Notes under the pieces: model-generated
Told to the model about the DNA's origin: nothing
Databases searched by the model: none
Seen by the model: the letters and a program-made list of their open reading frames with translations, nothing else
Made by a program: the position numbers and the translations under genes
From: Rhododendron vialii
Taxonomy: Eukaryota > Streptophyta > Magnoliopsida > Ericales > Ericaceae
Reading direction: 5' to 3'
Length of the DNA stretch: 64,000 nt
Assembly: GCF_030253575.1 (NCBI RefSeq)
Contig: NC_080568.1
Location: forward strand, 31,275,001-31,339,000
Part shown: one piece after another, positions 58,653 through 64,000 of the stretch
How the letters are laid out: every line of letters starts with the position of its first letter
Numbering within the stretch: the first letter of the stretch is position 1

Positions 58653-61591
58653 TTGGACGCCGTTGTGTCCGGATCTGTGTTTTAAAGATGTGTTCCTAGA
58701 CTTTAGGGACAAATTTGGCTTGGTTAAGAATCAAAATTTTGTACTGTTAACTGCTCGATGTACCCTTATCGAGTTTTCTTAATAAATTTTTTTTGCCGAT
58801 AAAAAAAAGAAACTTATCATTCACATCAATCATAACAATACACAACATGGTCATTTCAAAAAAAAAAACAAAAAAAAAAAACAATACACAACATGGACCA
58901 TAATAATGAGTAACATGAACCACAAAAAATATGCAGGCTAATGCTACACTAAACCCTTAATTTAGCATTAATTGTTCAATTCCCAAACGCAGATAATTTT
59001 TTTTTTGTTACATTTACTATCCCATAACTTTTGGCTTCTCCCTTGATCGTTGCCCTTCCTTTTATTTCCAGGAGGTTCAAGTTCATTAGGAGGGAGAAAC
59101 ACATCCAAAGAAGTAGAAGAGAAGACGGTGGTCGGTTTCAAGGATGAGGTAGCGACATTAATGGGAAAGCTTCATGATAGTGGAGAGGGTGGAAGGCTGG
59201 AGATTATATCAATCATCGGCGCTGGTGGAGGTGGCAAAACCACGTTGGCCAGAGAAGTGTATGATCATCGTTTGACGTCGCACAAGTTTGAAATTCGTGC
59301 ATGGGCCAATGTTTCTCAAGACTATCACAAGACCATGAAGAGGGATTTGTTGATTAGTATTCTGGAATCAGCTTCCTCAGGAAAACAAGAAGGTTACGGT
59401 GAGTTGGGAGAAAAGGTATATAAATGCTTGCAGGGTAAAAAATATCTCATTGTCATGGATGATATATGGGACATTGAGGCTTGGAATGATATCCAAAGAT
59501 CATTTCCTAGGGAATGCAAGGGGAGTAAAGTGTTGTTAACTAGTCGATTATGTGTTCAACCAGATAGCGTCCCCTACGTCTCTCATTTTTTGGATCCCTT
59601 ACCAAAAAGTTGCAGTTGGGAGTTATTACAAAAGAAGGTATTTGTTTTAAAAACAAAATGTTGTACTTAATATAACTAGAATAGTGAAACAAGTGCATCA
59701 TTATGTTGTTCTCATATGTTTCCAATTTATAATTTCTTTTCAAGTATTTCTATGTTGAAACATTTTTTTATTCTTGTCATATAAATTCTTAAACTCCTAT
59801 TACTTCGATCAAGTTGTATGTAATTACAATTATAGACATCTAATATCGCCCATATATATCCAATAGGTATTCGGGAAGAAACAATGCCCACCGGAGTTGG
59901 TGGACATCGGTAAGCAAATGGCAGAAAAATGTAAAGGACTACCACTCGCGGTTATCGCAATAGCTGGCATTCTGGCAACGGAAGACAAGACACTCGACGT
60001 GTGGGAGAAAGTTGGCAAAAATTTAAGTTCAATCATTGCGAAAAGTTCACAGGGTTGCATGGAGATACTAGAACTAAGTTACAATCACCTGCCTCTTCAT
60101 TTAAAAGCGTGTTTTCTTTACATTGGAGGACACCCCGAAGATTCTATAATCCCCGTACGCGACTTGATATGGTTATGGATTGCAGAGGGATTTATTCAGC
60201 AAAGTGATGGGGGAAATAGCTTGGAGGCCATAGCACAAGATTACTTGATCGGTCTTATTGATAGAAATCTCGTAATGGTAGCTACGAAAAGTAAATCCCA
60301 CGGAGGAATTAAAGCATGCCGTATCCATGATCTTCTGCGTGAATTATGCTTGAAAAAAGCAGAGGAGGATAATTTTCTTGTGCAAAATTACAGGGATGAT
60401 TCTTTTTCATCTTCTGCTACAAATAAGCATCGACGCCTCTTCGTTGGCCGTCAGTTCTTTCCTAAGCTTTCCCCAAGGCCTCGTGCTCGAAACATTCGAT
60501 CTTTTCTGTACTTCTCCTTGCCAAACTCCTCACGTTCAAGGCTTGAACTGATTCAGTCATTCTTTGTTGAAAACTTCAAACTTCTCAGGGTGTTGCATTT
60601 AATATCCGATCCAAGCGTAGGAGAAATAGAAATAAGAGATCTAGTTCATTCGAGATACTTAGCACTCACGTTATTATACCCGCGTGCACCGAATTGTTTT
60701 GACTACCTCTCGAACCTAGAAACCCTTAACCTCCAAGTTTCATTCGGGGAGAAGATTTCGTTGCCTCGCGATATAGTTAAGATGGTTAAGCTGAGGCATC
60801 TATATACTAAAAGGGGGATATTCAAACATCATCATGTTTTCAATTATGATGAAGAGGTGGGGATGTTGGATAGCTTACAGACCTTGCACCGAATGTGTAT
60901 GTGTGAGCATTGCCTACGTTTGTTGGAAAGGACTCCCAATCTAAGGAAGCTAGGACTTTACAAACTTTTCGGACTAGGAAATTTGTTGGACCTAGAGTTC
61001 TTAAAATGCCTTGAGATACTCCATGTTGATTGCTGGCAGGTTCGGCTGAAGCTTCCTCCGACTCTAACGCAACTAACTTTGAACCGTACGTACATGAAGT
61101 GGGAGGAGCTGTCAATAATCCTCCAAACCCTGCCGAGCCTTGAGGTTCTCAAATTATTAAACAAAGCCTGTATGGGACCAGTTTGGAACACAAGTGAACT
61201 TGAGGAGGGGTTCTCTCAACTCAAGTACTTGAAGTTTGAATATCTGAACATCAAGGAGTGGAATGCTACCGAAGATCAATTTCCGAGACTTGAAGTCTTA
61301 GTAATCCTATCATGCAAAAAATTGAAGCGCATTCCGATTGATTTTGCTAATCAAAACGAACTTCGCGAAATTGATATAAGTTATTCCCGTCCCTCTCTAG
61401 AGGAATCGGCCAGGGAGATTCAGGAAAAGCAAAGAAATACAAAAGGTGATGATGATTGCGTAAATACTACCTTCTACTGTAACGTTGTTGATGATGATGA
61501 TGATGATCCATCAGATGATGATGATGATACAATTTCTACGATATTGACGATGATGAATCAGATGATGATGTTGAATCAAGGTATCAGATGA
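55734..61591 (+). CDS. CC-NB-LRR disease resistance protein (Rx-type NLR)
   Basis: Three exons join in frame to 897 aa: 55734-56136, 59072-59637, 59867-61591. Such proteins are intracellular immune receptors that detect pathogen effectors or altered host targets. Residues 1-135 form an Rx-type coiled-coil domain. The NB-ARC domain shows P-loop GAGGGGKTT (184-192), kinase-2 YLIVMDDIWD (259-268), RNBS-B GSKVLLTSR (285-293), GLPL (347-350), RNBS-D CFLYIGGHPED (from 405), and RIHD (475-478) in place of MHD. Degenerate leucine-rich repeats follow to about 840. Intron 1 is 2.9 kb with two transposons; intron 2 splits the QKK/VFG junction. The C-terminus ends in an Asp-rich tail (865-877) from GAT triplets, then a Met-rich run. 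The frame looks intact. Confidence 0.9.
56922..57366. mobile_element. hAT-like non-autonomous element in NB-LRR intron 1
   Basis: The ends CAGGGCCGGCCCAAGG and, inverted, CATGGCCGGCCCAACC enclose 445 bp. A perfect 8-bp duplication CCCACCTA flanks it at 56914-56921 and 57367-57374. The short terminal repeat and 8-bp duplication are hAT hallmarks. There is no transposase frame. Confidence 0.9.
58243..58586. mobile_element. Fold-back MITE, copy B, beside TA microsatellites
   Basis: The core at about 58294-58545 matches the element at 14216-14578, with TTCCCGATCGAATTTCGATG and GATCAGAACGTGATTTTAAG identical and an inverted copy of each. The outer 40-50 bp differ: here the ends are CAGTGCGATCCCC and, inverted, CAGTGAGGTATCT. 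It is preceded by (TA)n and followed after about 25 bp by a (TG)n(TA)n run. It lies in NB-LRR intron 1. Confidence 0.85.
58597..58648. repeat. TG/TA compound microsatellite
   Basis: A (TG)n run continues into (TA)n next to fold-back copy B, in NB-LRR intron 1. Confidence 0.92.
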
Positions 61592-63073
61592 TGATGATGA
61601 GTCGGGTCAGAAAGTGGGGCGTTGGGACGTGGAGGTGATTTTCAGTAGGGGTTGTGGAAATGGAGCCACCGTGTGTATAATACTACTCCAGTGGAGAAAT
61701 GGTTTTCCTGCAGTTACTATTAATGGAGGTTTGCAGTTTACGAAATCCCTTTTGTGTTTGTAAGTTTTATTTTGCCTTGTCTATTTTGACCTTGGTTTAG
61801 TTTGTTTATTGCCATATATAGCTGATTTGTCATTCAATTCCATGCTTCCATTCAATAGATCTATAAGAGCAAAGGATATGCAAATCGCAACACCTTCTTC
61901 ATCTACCCAATAGAGAAATCAAACAAGCTTGCATTCTCTATTTATTTATTTTTTTCATATAACTCAAGTGTACCGAGCCAGCTTATGCGCACCTCAACTA
62001 ATTCTGAGAGTCCAATTAAACTCGGAACAAAGCTTCATACAGACGGCTCCAAAAGAATTGATAGCGCCCAATAGGTTTCGAACCTTAGGGGGATTTGGGT
62101 CTCAAAACCAAACCCACACCCCCGCACCCCCCCCCCCCCCCCCCGCTCTCTCTCTCTCTGCGCACGGTCCCCAATAAATTCTCTCTCTCTCTATCTCCCT
62201 TCACTCATTACCCAAAAAACTTCCATCAGAATTCAAGCCGAAGAAAGTCTTAAATCTCATGCCTTGGCCGGTTGGACCCCTAATTTTTTTAGGGGGAACA
62301 AACCCCCTAAATTTTTTTTTAAAATGTGTACTATGTTAGTGGGAAAGTGGAAAATTAGTTGATAGCGAAAGTAGCTACTCCCAAATGATCTTCTCTACAT
62401 GCTAGAGAGATAAGGCAGTTGTTACCCCGCTCCAACTTGACCTTCCGCCACTAGGAGTCATTGCATTCTGTTAGCTACTTATAGCATATCTATAGAGAAC
62501 ACATTTATCTAGACAACACTCATCTCTGTCCCGCCTCGTGTGCTCGCTCTGAGAATTTTCCTAATCGGAGAGAGTAAATATTCAATCTATGTGGCTAGCA
62601 AGAGCATGAGTACTAAGGAATTTAAATTGTTGTCAATAACTGTTCAATTGGTCATTGGTTCCATCTCCAGCCCCTTGATCATATTCCACATCCTCCAACT
62701 TCTATACTGGGCTGCTTGCATTGCTTTTCTCGATCAAGCATTCCTGGGCTTAGCAAAGAGCTAGAGTAGTACTGTAGCATTTAGGGTGGCAACAATGAGA
62801 TTTTCCGAAAGAGTCGACGTAGCTCTTGCTTGTTACTCCTATTTGCATATGGTAGAAGCCTAATCAATTGCTCGGCCACCTCTTTAGCTCATCTCTTATC
62901 AACGCTAGCTAGCAACTTACAATAGAATGATGTCATTCCCAACTCGAGAAATGAAGCTGAATCTCTATTCATTAGTTCAACACTAAAACATAGGACTCGA
63001 TCGAGATAAGGGGTTGCCTCCCCAAGGTTTTTTTAAAAAAAAAATCAGATGTCCAAATTATTTTACACACTTA
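61592..63073. other. 3' flank of the NB-LRR gene and intergenic DNA
   Basis: The first few hundred bases are probably the NB-LRR 3' UTR. A C18 run lies at 62127-62144, followed by a CT microsatellite. A 74-codon frame at 62540-62764 with a hydrophobic stretch resembles nothing I know and is not called a gene. Confidence 0.45.
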
Positions 63074-63397
63074 GGTTGAGTTCCGCTTAACTTTTAGGAT
63101 TTTTTGGAAGTTGTCTTTATTCAAAAAAAAAGTTTGCATTTGCTAGTTTTGCCCCGAATTTTTGTGGATTATTGATTCGTTTCGATGAGAGGAATCGAAA
63201 AAGTAAAAAAAAATTATTTGTAACCAAATATTTTTCAAAATATTTGGGTAAAAGTAAAAAAAATAGATTTCCGATTGATCTCGTTGAGGCGAATCAATAA
63301 ATATCCATAAAAATTTGATGCAAATGTAACAAATGCGAATTTTTTTGAATAAGGACAAAACTCACTTTTTGCACTTTTTGATTAGTGGAACTTAACC
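63074..63397. mobile_element. Tourist-like MITE with TTA target duplication
   Basis: The ends GGTTGAGTTCCGCTTAA and, inverted, GGTTAAGTTCCACTAA enclose 324 bp flanked by TTA at 63071-63073 and 63398-63400. The arms mirror well inward, for example TTATTCAAAAAAAA against TTTTTTTGAATAA. A 3-bp TTA duplication fits PIF/Harbinger. It is non-coding. Confidence 0.8.
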
Positions 63398-63400
63398 TTA

Positions 63401-64000
63401 TTCCCGTTTCTGAGAATCTTAACTATTAAAAACAAAAAAAAAAAAAAATTCTCCCTTGATCTAAACAATACGGAGTAGAAAATACAAGGGAAAGATTGAT
63501 GTACAAGGTTTATATGTTTGGGGTTGAATTTGCTGAAATGTGCCTTCAAACACGAGCAATTTCTAGTGAAAATTGAGTATTAAAAAAAGGCCCTTAATTT
63601 TGTCACTCTTTTTTTTGTTAACGCCACTCCCTTACAAGTGTTTTTTTGATATAAAAAAACACTTACAGAAGATTGACATTAACAAAAAAAAAATGACAAA
63701 ATTATTTCCCGAAAATATGGATACATGAATGATGCCGAATGCAGTTTCTCGTGAGTGGAGCGAGCATTTCACGAGACTTTTTAGTCATGATTGTTGCTTG
63801 ATCTTCTACCTACTTTTTAGACCGTACTGCTTTGACTTTTCTGGGTAGCTTTCGAACTCATTTTAATGACCGAAATTTTTTGATTTGTAAAGTCAGTCAA
63901 GAAATTGAATCATGTTAGAAATCGCGTAGATAGCAATATCAAAACACATTTATCTTAGAAAAATGTTGACAACTCAAACCGAAATTGACTTTTTCAAATA
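63401..64000. other. AT-rich right edge
   Basis: I see no gene or clear repeat here. Around 63595-63700 there is a short inverted pair (TTTTGTCACTCTTTTTTTTGT against ACAAAAAAAAAATGACAAAA), possibly part of a small MITE. Confidence 0.4.

Noticed and set aside
5208..61591. A coordinated gene cluster or new multi-gene system
   Set aside because: The seven genes belong to unrelated pathways, use both strands and show no co-regulation signal; the neighbourhood is ordinary plant gene space.
62540..62764. 74-codon hydrophobic frame as a small membrane protein
   Set aside because: No recognised family, no conserved context, and the surrounding DNA looks non-coding.

Overview
The window is nuclear DNA of a flowering plant, most likely a eudicot. 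Seven protein-coding genes can be supported. Six encode proteins I recognise as plant families: a SAGA subunit ADA1-like protein, glucose-6-phosphate 1-epimerase, an STE20/GCK-type kinase, a GH28 polygalacturonase-like protein, a Rossmann-fold ketopantoate-reductase-like protein and an Rx-type CC-NB-LRR. Introns are AT-rich with GT-AG borders, apart from one probable GC-AG intron. Many small plant transposons (Stowaway, Tourist, hAT and MULE derivatives) lie between and inside the genes. The species cannot be fixed from sequence alone.

Layout. The left 3 kb ends in what looks like the last exon of a gene entering from the left (2465-2670, +). Then come three minus-strand genes: the ADA1-like gene (5208-6368, one exon), the glucose-6-phosphate epimerase (12114-19044, 8 exons) and the STE20-like kinase (22914-31995, 21 exons). 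From 33.4 to 36.2 kb is a 2.7-kb transposon-like block with reiterated subterminal repeats. Plus-strand genes follow: a 104-aa single-pass membrane protein with a 4-kb leader intron (coding 42377-42691) and a membrane-anchored GH28 protein (44368-48818, 5 exons). The Rossmann-fold gene (49963-53349, 5 exons) is on the minus strand and converges on the GH28 gene. The last gene is the CC-NB-LRR (55734-61591, 3 exons, +). For each multi-exon gene I joined the exons by hand; splice phases close without frameshift and conserved family blocks continue across the junctions. The junctions remain predictions without transcript data.

The genes do not form a pathway or cluster; this is ordinary mixed plant gene space. 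The distinctive content is mobile. Several elements have clear boundaries: a 527-bp near-palindrome with a 9-bp target duplication, the 2,699-bp block with a 9-bp duplication and a nested 324-bp element, two hAT-like elements with perfect 8-bp duplications, a Stowaway in a TA site, and a Tourist-like element flanked by TTA. A further fold-back family has two copies that share a core but have different ends, and both sit at TA microsatellites. I found no CRISPR array, rRNA, convincing tRNA, operon-like cluster or clearly new enzymatic system. The best candidates for something undescribed are the variable-end fold-back family and the 2.7-kb block.
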